NCBI GenBank assembly: GCA_049589355.1
Contig: JBAWAP010000077.1
Location: forward strand, 1 to 47,167
DNA length: 47,167 nucleotides
Direction of reading: 5' to 3'
Source of the DNA: JBAWAP01 sp049589355
Lineage (GTDB): Bacteria > Chloroflexota > Anaerolineae > VGOG01
Position numbers and translations under genes: made by a program. The notes under the pieces are model-generated. The model searched no databases. It saw only the letters and a program-made list of their open reading frames with translations, and was not told the origin of the DNA. Below, in pieces: positions 24,305 to 32,343 of the stretch. The number at the start of each line of letters is the position of its first letter. Position 1 is the stretch's first letter.

Positions 24305-24752
24305 ATTCAAGGAAGTTGTTGTAACAGCAGTAAAGAACCAGGAGCAAGCTGCAGAGCTGATGGAGAAGCTGCTCGCCGTGGCCCAGCCGGGCGCAGTTTA
24401 TAGCGAGCCCGTTACTGTTGGGGAGCACACAGTCATCACTGCCTCTGAGGTATCAGCCTCAATGGGGTTTGGCTTCGGCATAGGCGGCGGGACCGGCACC
24501 GAGCCAGCCAAGGGCGAAGCGGTGAGCGAAGATAAGCCTCAAGGCGAGAAGGGCGAAGCCAGAGGCTTCGGTGGTGGCGGCGGCGGTGGCGGTGCCTCCA
24601 TGGGCCGCCCGGTCGCTGTTATCAGCATCGGCCCGGAAGGGGTGCGGGTTGACCCGGTAGTGGACGCCACCAAGATCGCGCTGGCCGTTTTTACTACGGC
24701 AGGCGCCATGCTCATCATGCTGGGCAAAATGCTCAAGGCTAGCCGAGGCTAA
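24294..24752 (+). CDS. YtfJ/GerW-family-like protein
   Basis: 152 residues from the ATG at 24294 with AAGGAGGG upstream. LMEKLLAVAQPGAVYSEPVT, HTVITASEVSASMGFGFGIG, a Gly-rich run GFGGGGGGGGASMGRPVAVI and VISIGPEGVRVDPV reproduce the Spore_YtfJ layout. A C-terminal hydrophobic helix (ALAVFTTAGAMLIML) follows. In Bacillus, YtfJ/GerW is linked to spore germination, but homologues are widespread in non-sporulating bacteria, including Chloroflexota and Actinobacteria. Nothing in the window indicates sporulation. Confidence 0.85.
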   Translation: MSDEFKEVVVTAVKNQEQAAELMEKLLAVAQPGAVYSEPVTVGEHTVITASEVSASMGFGFGIGGGTGTEPAKGEAVSEDKPQGEKGEARGFGGGGGGGGASMGRPVAVISIGPEGVRVDPVVDATKIALAVFTTAGAMLIMLGKMLKASRG

Positions 24753-24768
24753 TTTAGCCATTAACGTG

Positions 24769-24847
24769 GTCATTGCGAGCCGAAGGCGAAGCAATCTCCA
24801 ACCTGGTAGGGGATTGCTTCGGCGCAAAAAGCGCGCCTCGCAATGAC
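24769..24847. repeat. GTCATTGCGAG dispersed inverted repeat
   Basis: Outer arms GTCATTGCGAG (24769-24779) and CTCGCAATGAC (24837-24847); inner arms GAAGCAATC (24788-24796) and GATTGCTTC (24822-24830). A second family member lies at 44071-44277. Confidence 0.85.
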
Positions 24848-24959
24848 GGAACGTCGGCTGATCTCACCTGCCGAGCGACTTTGCGATTGCCCTACAGACA
24901 CTGGTCGCCGTGGGGCGTTTGAAGTCTGAATGGTTGGTCCGATAGCCTGGCTCTTTTGA

Positions 24960-24990
24960 GGTGCCCGGCACTTCCCAAGTGCCGGGCACC
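24960..24990. repeat. GGTGCCCGGCACTT palindromic repeat
   Basis: 14-bp perfect arms (24960-24973 and 24977-24990) with a CCC loop; related to the long inverted repeat at 20444-20541. Confidence 0.75.
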
Positions 24991-25192
24991 CCAGTTACCT
25001 GAACGGCTAGCGAGACAGAGGAGGTGTTCCTCTTCGCCGCCATCGGTGTCACGTTGGTCTTGCCTGATTTTGCAGTCTGCTACACCGTGCTTATGAGCAT
25101 GCTTGGTTTGACCGTTGCGTCGGTGGCAAGCCGTTCTGTATTCCTCCGTAGTCGGCAGTCCCCAGGATTGAAGTTCCCCCAAGGAGGCCACG

Positions 25193-25780
25193 ATGGCCGT
25201 TTCGATTGATCGTGCCAATGCAGAAGATCTCCCCGCCATCCTGGACTTGCTGACCAGGAGCGATCTGCCCCAGGAGGGGTTGAGCGACCACCTGGCGACG
25301 ACGCTGGTGGCGCGAGCAGGCCAGACAGTGGTGGGAAGCGCTGCGCTGGAGCTATACGGCACGGCAGCGCTGCTTCGCTCCGTCGCCGTAGAGCAGGCCC
25401 TACGGGGCCAGGGGTTGGGGGGGCGTCTCACGCAGGCTACGCTGGCACTGGCTCGACAGCGAGGCGTCACCTACGTCTACCTGCTGACGGAGACAGCCGG
25501 TGAATTTTTCCCCCGCTTTGGCTTTCACCCCATCGCCCGCTCGCAGGTGCCACCGGCCGTGCAGCGCTCGGTAGAGTTCACGTCCGTTTGTCCAGCCAGT
25601 GCACTGGTGATGGAACTGCATCTGGAGGGCCTGGACGAGAAAGAGCGTTTAGGCCATTGCAACTTCACACCCACCGAAGTGTTGTACGCCTTCTACCGTC
25701 TGGTGGACATGGTGAACAATCCGCCCCCGTACCAGCCGGTGAGGCGGTCGTTTTTGCCGTTGGTGATGAGGGCACTGTGA
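25193..25780 (+). CDS. GNAT acetyltransferase, ArsN2-like
   Basis: 195 residues from the ATG at 25193, AAGGAGG upstream. AALLRSVAVEQALRGQGLGG is the acetyl-CoA-binding motif A (R/Q-x-x-G-x-G), VTYVYLLTETAGEFFPRFGF is the ArsN2 hallmark. ArsN2-type enzymes acetylate organoarsenicals or are found in arsenic resistance operons. The extra C-terminal 50 residues (CNFTPTEVLYAFYRL onwards) exceed the usual 150-residue length. No ars genes are adjacent, but a MATE-type exporter follows 46 bases later and may be co-transcribed. Substrate uncertain. Confidence 0.78.
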   Translation: MAVSIDRANAEDLPAILDLLTRSDLPQEGLSDHLATTLVARAGQTVVGSAALELYGTAALLRSVAVEQALRGQGLGGRLTQATLALARQRGVTYVYLLTETAGEFFPRFGFHPIARSQVPPAVQRSVEFTSVCPASALVMELHLEGLDEKERLGHCNFTPTEVLYAFYRLVDMVNNPPPYQPVRRSFLPLVMRAL

Positions 25781-25826
25781 TCTTGTGGAGGTGTATGTCT
25801 ATTGGTGAGATTTGCTAGAAACGGTG

Positions 25827-27176
25827 ATGCGACCAGAAACAAAACCTGTTAATCGGCACGACATCACCCGGGGAAGCCTGGTGCACAACATCTGGCACCT
25901 GGCATGGCCCGTCACCCTGAGCCAGTTCTTGTTTATGCTACCGGGCCTCTACGACGCGGTCTGGTTGGGCAAGCTCGGCCCCGAAGCACTGGCCGCCGCC
26001 GGGCTGGCGGTGTCGGTGCGCATCACGATGATCAGCGTGCTGATGGCGCTGAGCGGCGGCAGTGGCGCGGTGGTCGCCCGCTACGTTGGGGCCAAGGACC
26101 AGGAGAGTGCGAATCTGGCGGTGTTGCAGGCTGTTATCCTGATGATCGTGGCCTCCGGCACCTTGGGCCTGATCGGCATGATCTTTGCCGAGTCGCTGAT
26201 GCGGCTCGCGGGGGCTGATGCTGCCGTTTTGCCTCTGGCCGTGCGTTATGCACGCATCCTCTTCGCCGGGCTGATTGCGATGGAGATGGTGCCCAGCGTC
26301 GGTGGGATGCTGAATGCCGCGGGCGCGCCGCACGTCCAACTGGGAATGATGCTGTGGAGCATGGGGACAATACTCGTCGTGGAGCCGCTGTTGGTGAACT
26401 GGCTCGGGTTGGAGGGCGCGGTGCTGGCATTGGTCGGCTCTAACACCGTCGGAATGCTGTGGGGGTTGGGCGTGCTGGTCGCGGGGCGCGCGCCGGTGCG
26501 CATAAATGTACACGATCTGCGGCTGGATTTCCCGATGATGAGGCGGATTCTGCGGATCACACTGCCTGCCATCCTCCAGCGAGGCGCGCCCAACCTGGCG
26601 ATGTCGCTACTGATGCGCCTCGTCTCCTCGTATGGGGCGGCGACACTCGCCGCGTGGGTGGTTGTCCAGCGGATCTTTGGCTTTGCGCAGATTCCCAGCA
26701 CGGGGCTATCGGGCGTCGCGCCGGCGATGGTCGGGCAGAATCTCGGTGCGGGTCAATCGCAGCGCGCCGAGCGAGCGATCAACCTCATCGCGCGCGCTGT
26801 GGCGGGGATTATGGTCGTTGTGTTGGGGTGTCTGGCGCTTTTCGCCCCGCAGGTGATGGCGCTGTTCAGCAATGACGCGGAGAGCGTGTTCGTTGGCGTC
26901 CACATCATCCGCATGCTTAGTCTGGGATATCTGGCTTTGGCTTTCAACTTCGTGTTTGACATGGCACAGGGCGGGGCCGGGGATACGGTGTCACCAATGG
27001 TTATCAACCTCGTCGCGCTGTGGCTCGTCCAGATTCCACTGGCGTACTTGCTCTCCCGGCCGTTCGGTCTTGGTGCGGAGGGCATCTGGCTCGCGCTGGT
27101 CATCGGCTGGTTCGTGCAAGGGGCCTTGATGATATGGCGCTATCGTCAAGGGCATTGGAAACTGAAACAAGTATGA
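25827..27176 (+). CDS. MATE-family multidrug exporter
   Basis: 449 residues from the ATG at 25827; a TTG at 25812 is an alternative and no strong ribosome-binding site resolves it. About twelve transmembrane helices arranged in two related bundles: WPVTLSQFLFMLPGLYDAVW near residue 27 is the typical first helix, with QxxGAGQ-like APAMVGQNLGAGQSQRAERA near 305 at the matching second-bundle site. The family exports cationic drugs with Na+ or H+ coupling. It follows the acetyltransferase gene and precedes a dispersed repeat. Confidence 0.92.
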   Translation: MRPETKPVNRHDITRGSLVHNIWHLAWPVTLSQFLFMLPGLYDAVWLGKLGPEALAAAGLAVSVRITMISVLMALSGGSGAVVARYVGAKDQESANLAVLQAVILMIVASGTLGLIGMIFAESLMRLAGADAAVLPLAVRYARILFAGLIAMEMVPSVGGMLNAAGAPHVQLGMMLWSMGTILVVEPLLVNWLGLEGAVLALVGSNTVGMLWGLGVLVAGRAPVRINVHDLRLDFPMMRRILRITLPAILQRGAPNLAMSLLMRLVSSYGAATLAAWVVVQRIFGFAQIPSTGLSGVAPAMVGQNLGAGQSQRAERAINLIARAVAGIMVVVLGCLALFAPQVMALFSNDAESVFVGVHIIRMLSLGYLALAFNFVFDMAQGGAGDTVSPMVINLVALWLVQIPLAYLLSRPFGLGAEGIWLALVIGWFVQGALMIWRYRQGHWKLKQV

Positions 27177-27203
27177 GGTGGTTACGTATATTTCACTTTA
27201 GTG

Positions 27204-27270
27204 GGGTAGCAGGCCAATCGCATTGGCCGTCTTTGCGCCAGAACCGCCCAATACGATTGGGCTACTACCC
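27204..27270. repeat. Inverted repeat downstream of the MATE gene
   Basis: GGGTAGCAGGCCAATCGCAT near 27204 faces GCCCAATACGATTGGGCTAC near 27247-27266; arms imperfect, ending CTACCC at 27265-27270. A dispersed CCAATCG/CGATTGG palindrome; no T-run, so not a strong terminator. Confidence 0.55.
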
Positions 27271-27327
27271 GGTTTTGAGTTGCCTCACCAACTGGATTCG
27301 CTGCGCAAGCCCTCGCTGAAACCATTA

Positions 27328-27356
27328 TTGACAAAGCCCGTAGAATGAAGTATAAT
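27328..27356 (+). promoter_or_regulatory. Consensus sigma-70 promoter for the RRM gene
   Basis: TTGACA (27328-27333), 17-bp spacer, TATAAT (27351-27356), both boxes perfect. About 100 bases of leader precede the ATG at 27459, long enough for post-transcriptional control. Confidence 0.88.
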
Positions 27357-27458
27357 ACATTCAAGAGAATGTCGCCGATGAGTTCAATATAGCGGCAGCA
27401 AGCGACAAAGTTTCTTCAACAAATGCTCAAGAAAAAGAAATAAAAAAAAGGAGAGAGA

Positions 27459-27749
27459 ATGAATATCTACGTAGGCAATTTGACATACGAGGTCACCGAA
27501 GAGGATTTGCGACAGGCCTTTGAAACCTTCGGGGAGGTCACATCCGCCAAAATCATCACGGACAAATTCAGCGGCACACCGAGAGGATTCGGGTTCGTGG
27601 AGATGTCCACCAAAGCTGAAGCCGAGGCTGCGATCGCCGGCCTGAACGGCACGGAGTTGAAAGGTCGAACGCTTACCGTTAATGAGGCTCGCCCTCGCTC
27701 CGAAAGCCGTCGAGGTGAAGGAAGACAAGGTGGTAGACGGCGCTTCTAG
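27459..27749 (+). CDS. RRM-domain RNA-binding protein
   Basis: 96 residues from the ATG at 27459 with AAAGGAG upstream. RNP2 is NIYVGNL at the N-terminus and RNP1 is RGFGFVEM near residue 48; a basic Arg/Gly-rich tail (RSESRRGEGRQGGRRRF) follows the domain, like bacterial glycine-rich RNA-binding proteins (rbp in Cyanobacteria, often cold-induced). It binds single-stranded RNA. The strong promoter, long leader and terminator make it a well-defined monocistronic unit. Whether it is cold-regulated here is inference. Confidence 0.95.
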   Translation: MNIYVGNLTYEVTEEDLRQAFETFGEVTSAKIITDKFSGTPRGFGFVEMSTKAEAEAAIAGLNGTELKGRTLTVNEARPRSESRRGEGRQGGRRRF

Positions 27750-27878
27750 TAAGCAGCACTCGGGCATAGTCACAGCGCCATCGTATTTGTGACTCATTCG
27801 TTCGTCCAAACCAACCTACGGCTGGCTTCGGAAAAGCCGAGGACGTTACAGCATTGCCAGTATTGCTATGAGCAAGAG

Positions 27879-27904
27879 CCATCCTGGAAACGGGATGGTT
27901 TTTT
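27879..27904 (+). terminator. Intrinsic terminator after the RRM gene
   Basis: CCATCC and GGATGG form the stem around TGGAAACG, followed directly by six T residues. Lies 130 bases after the RRM stop and 15 bases before the next promoter. Confidence 0.85.
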
Positions 27905-27918
27905 GCGTTTTACGTTTA

Positions 27919-27947
27919 TTGCCAAACGAGCCGACATCTGATATACT
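27919..27947 (+). promoter_or_regulatory. Promoter for the SdpI-like gene
   Basis: TTGCCA (27919-27924), 17-bp spacer, TATACT (27942-27947). Almost identical in boxes and spacer to the promoter at 28693. Confidence 0.8.
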
Positions 27948-27983
27948 ATGTTGGCAACCAAAACAAAGCGGGAGGTTAGAGAC

Positions 27984-28625
27984 ATGGGCGTGAGAAAAAG
28001 TGAAATCCTCATCGTTGGGATAGCATTACTCTCCTTTGTCATTGGCGTCTATTATTACCCTCAGATGCCGGAGAAAATGGCCTCACATTGGAACGCTCAG
28101 GGACGAGTGGATGACTATCTGTCGAAATTCTGGGGGGTGTTCTTGATACCTATTACTCTTGTTCCACTGGCCTTGCTTTTCATGGCCATTCCCAGAATAG
28201 ATCCATTGAGGGAGAACATCGAGAAATTCAGAAGGTATTACGATGGATTTGTGATTCTGTTCATGATCTTCATGATTTTCGTCTACTTACAAATGATTCT
28301 GTGGAATATTGGAATCCAAATGAGCCCTAATGTATCTGTTCCAATTGGTGTAGGACTTCTGTTCATCGGGGCCGGTATCCTTTGCGAGAATGCGAAACGG
28401 AACTGGTTTATTGGAATCAGGACCCCCTGGACGTTGAGCAGTGAAAGGGTGTGGGACAAAACCCATAGAATGGGTGGGAAGCTGTTCAAGATCGCGGGAG
28501 TCATGGCCATGGTTGGGATATTCTTCCAGAGCTACGCGGCCTTCTTCGTCCTCATTCCAGTACTTCTGGTTGCTGCTTATACAGTCGTTTACTCCTATTT
28601 TGAATACCAGAAGGAAATGAAGTAG
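27984..28625 (+). CDS. SdpI/DUF1648-family membrane protein
   Basis: 213 residues; start at 27984 (MGVRKSEILIV) with GGGAGG before it, preferred to the ATG at 27948, which lies on the transcription start. About six transmembrane helices. PQMPEKMASHWNAQGRVDDY near residue 30 is the DUF1648 signature, and FIGIRTPWTLSSERVWDKTH is the SdpI domain. In Bacillus, SdpI confers immunity to the SdpC toxin and takes part in signalling; in other bacteria the role is unknown. It is a single-gene unit with its own promoter and terminator. Confidence 0.93.
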   Translation: MGVRKSEILIVGIALLSFVIGVYYYPQMPEKMASHWNAQGRVDDYLSKFWGVFLIPITLVPLALLFMAIPRIDPLRENIEKFRRYYDGFVILFMIFMIFVYLQMILWNIGIQMSPNVSVPIGVGLLFIGAGILCENAKRNWFIGIRTPWTLSSERVWDKTHRMGGKLFKIAGVMAMVGIFFQSYAAFFVLIPVLLVAAYTVVYSYFEYQKEMK

Positions 28626-28654
28626 CGGCAAGCACAAAACTATCCGCCGAAGAC

Positions 28655-28689
28655 AAAAGCCACCCGCGTCAACCGCGCAGGTGGCTTTT
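28655..28689 (+). terminator. Hairpin terminator after the SdpI-like gene
   Basis: AAAAGCCACC (28655-28664) pairs with GGTGGCTTTT (28680-28689), with an inner CGCG-TCAAC-CGCG stem. T-run is short; the flanking A-run means it could act in both directions. Confidence 0.65.
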
Positions 28690-28692
28690 GTA

Positions 28693-28721
28693 TTGCCAAA
28701 GGAAGCGAAATCTGGTATACT
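28693..28721 (+). promoter_or_regulatory. Promoter for the SNF2/DUF1156/DUF499 operon
   Basis: TTGCCA (28693-28698), 17-bp spacer, TATACT (28716-28721), about 100 bases before the helicase start. The only promoter-like site seen ahead of the five-gene operon. Confidence 0.75.
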
Positions 28722-28823
28722 ATATTCATCTACTCTCAGCCTTCTCCCTGACTGGCGACACTGGTGTGGGCAAGACCCGTCATGGCTGGCTCGCGCCTCG
28801 AAGAAGAGAAGGAGTTGACGGCG

Positions 28824-31800
28824 ATGAGTCTCCTCTCCAAATTGCGATCTGGCGTCTACCTGTATGACCACCGCACGGGCCACGAGCGGTTGGTTCAGGC
28901 TGTGGAAAGCTACGGCCAGGTTGTCTTTCTCAGCTTTAAGCACCCCCAAACGGGTGCGGTTGATCGTCAGCCATTCTCTGTGGCAGAGCTCGAAAGTCGC
29001 TTCGAGATCCTTGAAGGTGAAGCTATCACCTTCCGTGCCCAATCAGAGATTGTGTCACTCGTAGCCGAGGCCTACCGCCTACAACACGCCTATCTCTTCA
29101 ATCCCCTCTTTACTACCGAGACCTCTCTCATTGACCTGCTGCCGCACCAACTGGCCGCTGTCTATGGCGCCCCCGTCACGCCTGAGCATCCCGCAGAAGA
29201 ACCCGGCATGCTAGACCTGCCTCGCTTGCGCTTCTTGTTGGCTGACGACGCGGGTGCTGGCAAGACCATCATGGCTGGCCTGGTGATCCGTGAAATGCTG
29301 CTGCGCCGGCTCATCAAGCGAGTGCTCATCGCCCCGCCTGCTGGCCTGGTTGGCAACTGGGAGCGCGAACTGCGTATCCTATTTCGCTTGCGTCCTCGCA
29401 TCCTCTCCGGTTCCGATGTCAGCGACGACAATAACCCCTTCACCGATCCCCGTAATGACTTGGCGATTATCAGCGTGGATACACTCTGGCGCGAGCGGGT
29501 GCGGGCTGCGTACGTGGCAGCGCCCCCGTATGATCTGGTCGTCTTCGACGAGGCCCATAAACTCTCTGCGTGGCGAAATGCCGACCTGACCATAGACAAG
29601 ACCCGCCGCTACGAGATGGCCGAGATCATTGCCCGACAGGGACGTCACCTGCTCCTCATGACCGCCACGCCCCACATGGGCAAGGATGACCCTTATTACT
29701 TTCTGTGGCGGTTGTTGGAACCTGAGCTGCTATCTACCCCAGAGGCCTTCGGGCGTCTCACCAGCACCCAGAAACGACACTACCTGCTGCGGCGCATGAA
29801 GGAGGGGATGGTGCGCTTTGATGGAAGCTCCATCTTCCTCTCGCGCGAGAGCAGCACTATCGAGTACCCCCTCACCAAGGGACCGGGCCAGGAACAAGAC
29901 CTCTACGATCAGGCCACTGCCTACTGCCAGACGCATTACGACCAAGCACGGCTGCGTAACCGCTCGGCGGCCGGACTGGCCATGAGCATCCTCCAACGGC
30001 GGCTGGCTTCGTCCACCTGGGCCTTGTTCAGGTCGTTGGAGCGCCGGGCCGAGAAGTTGAGTGGAATCTTCGAGGCATTGGCGAGTGGTCTGCTCACTTT
30101 AGAACAGTTAGAAGCCCGTCAGTTTGCGCTGCCCACTCAGGACGTGCGGGATACCAAGACCGGCGATGAAGAAGAGAGCCAGGATGAGCTCGAGGAATCC
30201 GAGCGACAGGATGAGGAAGTGGCGTCTGCTACCGACGCTCGCACCCTAGCTGAACTACGCAGCGAGTGGGAAGAGGTCCGGCGATTGGTCGTCCTGGCTC
30301 GCCAGGTCTATGACCAGAAGCACGAAAGCAAGTTCGAGAAGCTGTGGGAGGCGCTGGAGGCGTATCCGGATACCAAGGTGCTCATCTTTACTGAGTTCCG
30401 GGACACGCTGGACTTTCTGGTAGGGCGGCTGGAAGGCAAGGGGCTCACCGGCAAGATCGCCCACATCCACGGTGGGATGGACTACAAAGAGCGCGACCGC
30501 CAAGCAGCCTTTTTCCGTGACCCCGACGGCGCGCGCATCATGGTCGCTACCGACGCTGCCGGCGAGGGAATTAACCTGCAATTCTGCTGGTTGCTGATCA
30601 ATTACGACATCCCCTGGAATCCGGCCCGCATCGAGCAGCGCATGGGCCGTGTTCATCGCTACAAGCAAGAGCACGACGTACTGTTGCTCAACCTGGTAGC
30701 GATGAACACCCGCGAGGGCCGCGTCCTCAAGGTATTGCTGGACAAGCTGGAGAAAATCCGCCGTGAACTAGGCAATGACAAAGTCTTTGACATTATCGGC
30801 CAGCAATTCACCGGCAAACCATTGACCGAGTTGATCTTTGAAGCGGTGGTCGAAGGCAAGGAAGATCAGACGCTGCGCGAGTTCGATCAGAAACTGGACA
30901 AGGAGCAGGTGCAGGCCCGTCTGGAAGCTCAGGCGCGCAAAGTGGAGATCAGCCAGGTGCGCGCGTTGCTGGCTGTCTTGCAACAGCAGCGGGAAGTGGC
31001 CGAGATGCGGCGCATGATGCCGGCCTACGTGCGCCGCTTCTTCCAACTGGCCGCCCCGCTGGTTGGCGTTGGCATCCGGGGTGACATCGTAGGCATCTTC
31101 TGGCTCGATCCTTGCCCCGTCAGTGCGCAACAGGCGTTGGCCACCTACCCGGCGGACGTTCAGCAATGCCTGACCTTTGACCGTGACCGCGCCATGCCCG
31201 ACTTAGCCCAAGACCCAAAGGCTATCTATTTGCACCCAGGCGAACCGGTCTTCGAGGCGGTGGTGGACCTTTTCCTGGGCCAGTATGAGCACCAGGCCAT
31301 GCGCGGTGCGGTCTTCTTCGACCCGGAGGCTACAGAATCTTACCTCTTCTATCTGGCCAGAGTGGCGGTACTGCGAGATGCTGAGAAGGCGGATGATAAA
31401 CCCGGTTTCTCCGAGAAACCGGGTTTCTGGGAGTCTGAGATCGTCGAGGAGAAGATGACCGGCGTGCGCCGCTACGAAGATGGTCGCTGCGAGTTGGCCC
31501 CAGCCCATCTGTTGTTGACTTTGTTTCCCACCACGGAGGAGACGGCAGACTTCCGAAGTCTCGCAGACTTCGGAAGTCTCGATACAGCCCCTGTGGAGGT
31601 TTTCATGGTGCGGGCACTGGGGCAGCCAGCTCTGGAGGCGCGCCGCCAGGAGGAAGAGGAACGTCTACCTCAGCGCCGGGAGCAACTGCGAGTGGCCTAC
31701 AATCTACAGGGGGTTGAGCTCTTACACCAGCGCCGGTTGTTGAAGGAAGCGATTGAGAAAGGAGTGCCAGCCGCCCCGACGAAATTGCGTAGATGTGAAG

Positions 31801-32312
31801 CTGAACTGGAGGACCTGGACCGCCGTCGCCGGGAGGCGGAAGCGGCCCTGTACGCCGAGGTGGAACGGCTGCGCCTGGGGCCGGTCAGCATCTACGCTCA
31901 AGCACTGGTACTGCCCCTGCCGCCAGAGGAGGTAGAGCGCCGCCGCGACATCCAGGCTGAGCAGGTGGCCCTGGCGGAGGTCATTGGCCGCGAGGAGGCG
32001 GAAGGGTCGGTGGTTGAGGACGTGTCCGCGTCACATCTTAAGGCCGGCTTTGACCTGAAAGTGTTGCGTGCCGACGGCTCGATCCGCTATGTAGAGGTGA
32101 AGGGACGCAGCGGCACGCAGGCGGTAGAAATGACTGCTAACGAATGGGCGCAAGCGGCTAACCACCGCGACCGCTACTGGCTCTACGTGGTCTACAATTG
32201 CGACACCGTGCCACAGCTCTACAGGGTGCCCGATCCCTTCGGCCGGTTGGTGGCCCACCAAATCGGGGGCATCCGTATCAAGGCCAGTGATGTGATGGCA
32301 GCAGCAGAGTAG
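28824..32312 (+). CDS. SNF2/RapA-like helicase with C-terminal DUF3883 (DrmD-like)
   Basis: 1162 residues from the ATG at 28824, AAGGAG 9 nt upstream; earlier in-frame GTG at 28764 lacks one. Walker A DDAGAGKT near residue 142, DEAH near 242, TATPH near 281, GEGINLQFC and QRMGRVHRY near 606: a superfamily 2 SNF2 ATPase. The region around 400-480 is acidic and disordered. The C-terminal 90 residues (HLKAGFDLKVLRADGSIRYV, EVKGR) form DUF3883, a PD-(D/E)XK-like domain seen in DISARM DrmD and related defence helicases. It leads the five-gene operon and likely translocates on DNA to sense or process invading DNA. Two palindromic repeats are carried in frame near residues 860-920. Confidence 0.9.
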   Translation: MSLLSKLRSGVYLYDHRTGHERLVQAVESYGQVVFLSFKHPQTGAVDRQPFSVAELESRFEILEGEAITFRAQSEIVSLVAEAYRLQHAYLFNPLFTTETSLIDLLPHQLAAVYGAPVTPEHPAEEPGMLDLPRLRFLLADDAGAGKTIMAGLVIREMLLRRLIKRVLIAPPAGLVGNWERELRILFRLRPRILSGSDVSDDNNPFTDPRNDLAIISVDTLWRERVRAAYVAAPPYDLVVFDEAHKLSAWRNADLTIDKTRRYEMAEIIARQGRHLLLMTATPHMGKDDPYYFLWRLLEPELLSTPEAFGRLTSTQKRHYLLRRMKEGMVRFDGSSIFLSRESSTIEYPLTKGPGQEQDLYDQATAYCQTHYDQARLRNRSAAGLAMSILQRRLASSTWALFRSLERRAEKLSGIFEALASGLLTLEQLEARQFALPTQDVRDTKTGDEEESQDELEESERQDEEVASATDARTLAELRSEWEEVRRLVVLARQVYDQKHESKFEKLWEALEAYPDTKVLIFTEFRDTLDFLVGRLEGKGLTGKIAHIHGGMDYKERDRQAAFFRDPDGARIMVATDAAGEGINLQFCWLLINYDIPWNPARIEQRMGRVHRYKQEHDVLLLNLVAMNTREGRVLKVLLDKLEKIRRELGNDKVFDIIGQQFTGKPLTELIFEAVVEGKEDQTLREFDQKLDKEQVQARLEAQARKVEISQVRALLAVLQQQREVAEMRRMMPAYVRRFFQLAAPLVGVGIRGDIVGIFWLDPCPVSAQQALATYPADVQQCLTFDRDRAMPDLAQDPKAIYLHPGEPVFEAVVDLFLGQYEHQAMRGAVFFDPEATESYLFYLARVAVLRDAEKADDKPGFSEKPGFWESEIVEEKMTGVRRYEDGRCELAPAHLLLTLFPTTEETADFRSLADFGSLDTAPVEVFMVRALGQPALEARRQEEEERLPQRREQLRVAYNLQGVELLHQRRLLKEAIEKGVPAAPTKLRRCEAELEDLDRRRREAEAALYAEVERLRLGPVSIYAQALVLPLPPEEVERRRDIQAEQVALAEVIGREEAEGSVVEDVSASHLKAGFDLKVLRADGSIRYVEVKGRSGTQAVEMTANEWAQAANHRDRYWLYVVYNCDTVPQLYRVPDPFGRLVAHQIGGIRIKASDVMAAAE
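31398..31426. repeat. Palindromic element in helicase gene, copy 1
   Basis: AAACCCGGTTTCTC, C, GAGAAACCGGGTTT: 14-bp perfect arms around one base. Translated in frame as KPGFSEKPGF. Two further copies lie in the next gene (33231-33259 and 34454-34482). Confidence 0.9.
31548..31578. repeat. Second palindromic element in helicase gene
   Basis: GACTTCCGAAGTC (31548-31560) and GACTTCGGAAGTC (31566-31578) with TCGCA between. Read as DFRSLADFGSL. Different family from the AAACCCGG element. Confidence 0.8.
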
Positions 32313-32343
32313 ACTCCGGAAGCCAAGCTCTCAAGGAGAGGAT

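Larger units (their letters stand above)
24753..25192. other. Intergenic region holding two repeats
   Basis: 440 bases without a convincing gene: they hold the GTCATTGCGAG element (24769-24847) and the GGTGCCCGGCACTT palindrome (24960-24990). A frame at 25024-25209 with a hydrophobic stretch has no ribosome-binding site and overlaps the next gene's leader. Confidence 0.55.

Noticed and set aside
24294..24752. Evidence for sporulation from a YtfJ-like gene
   Set aside because: The family is widespread in bacteria that do not form spores, and no other spore gene is present.
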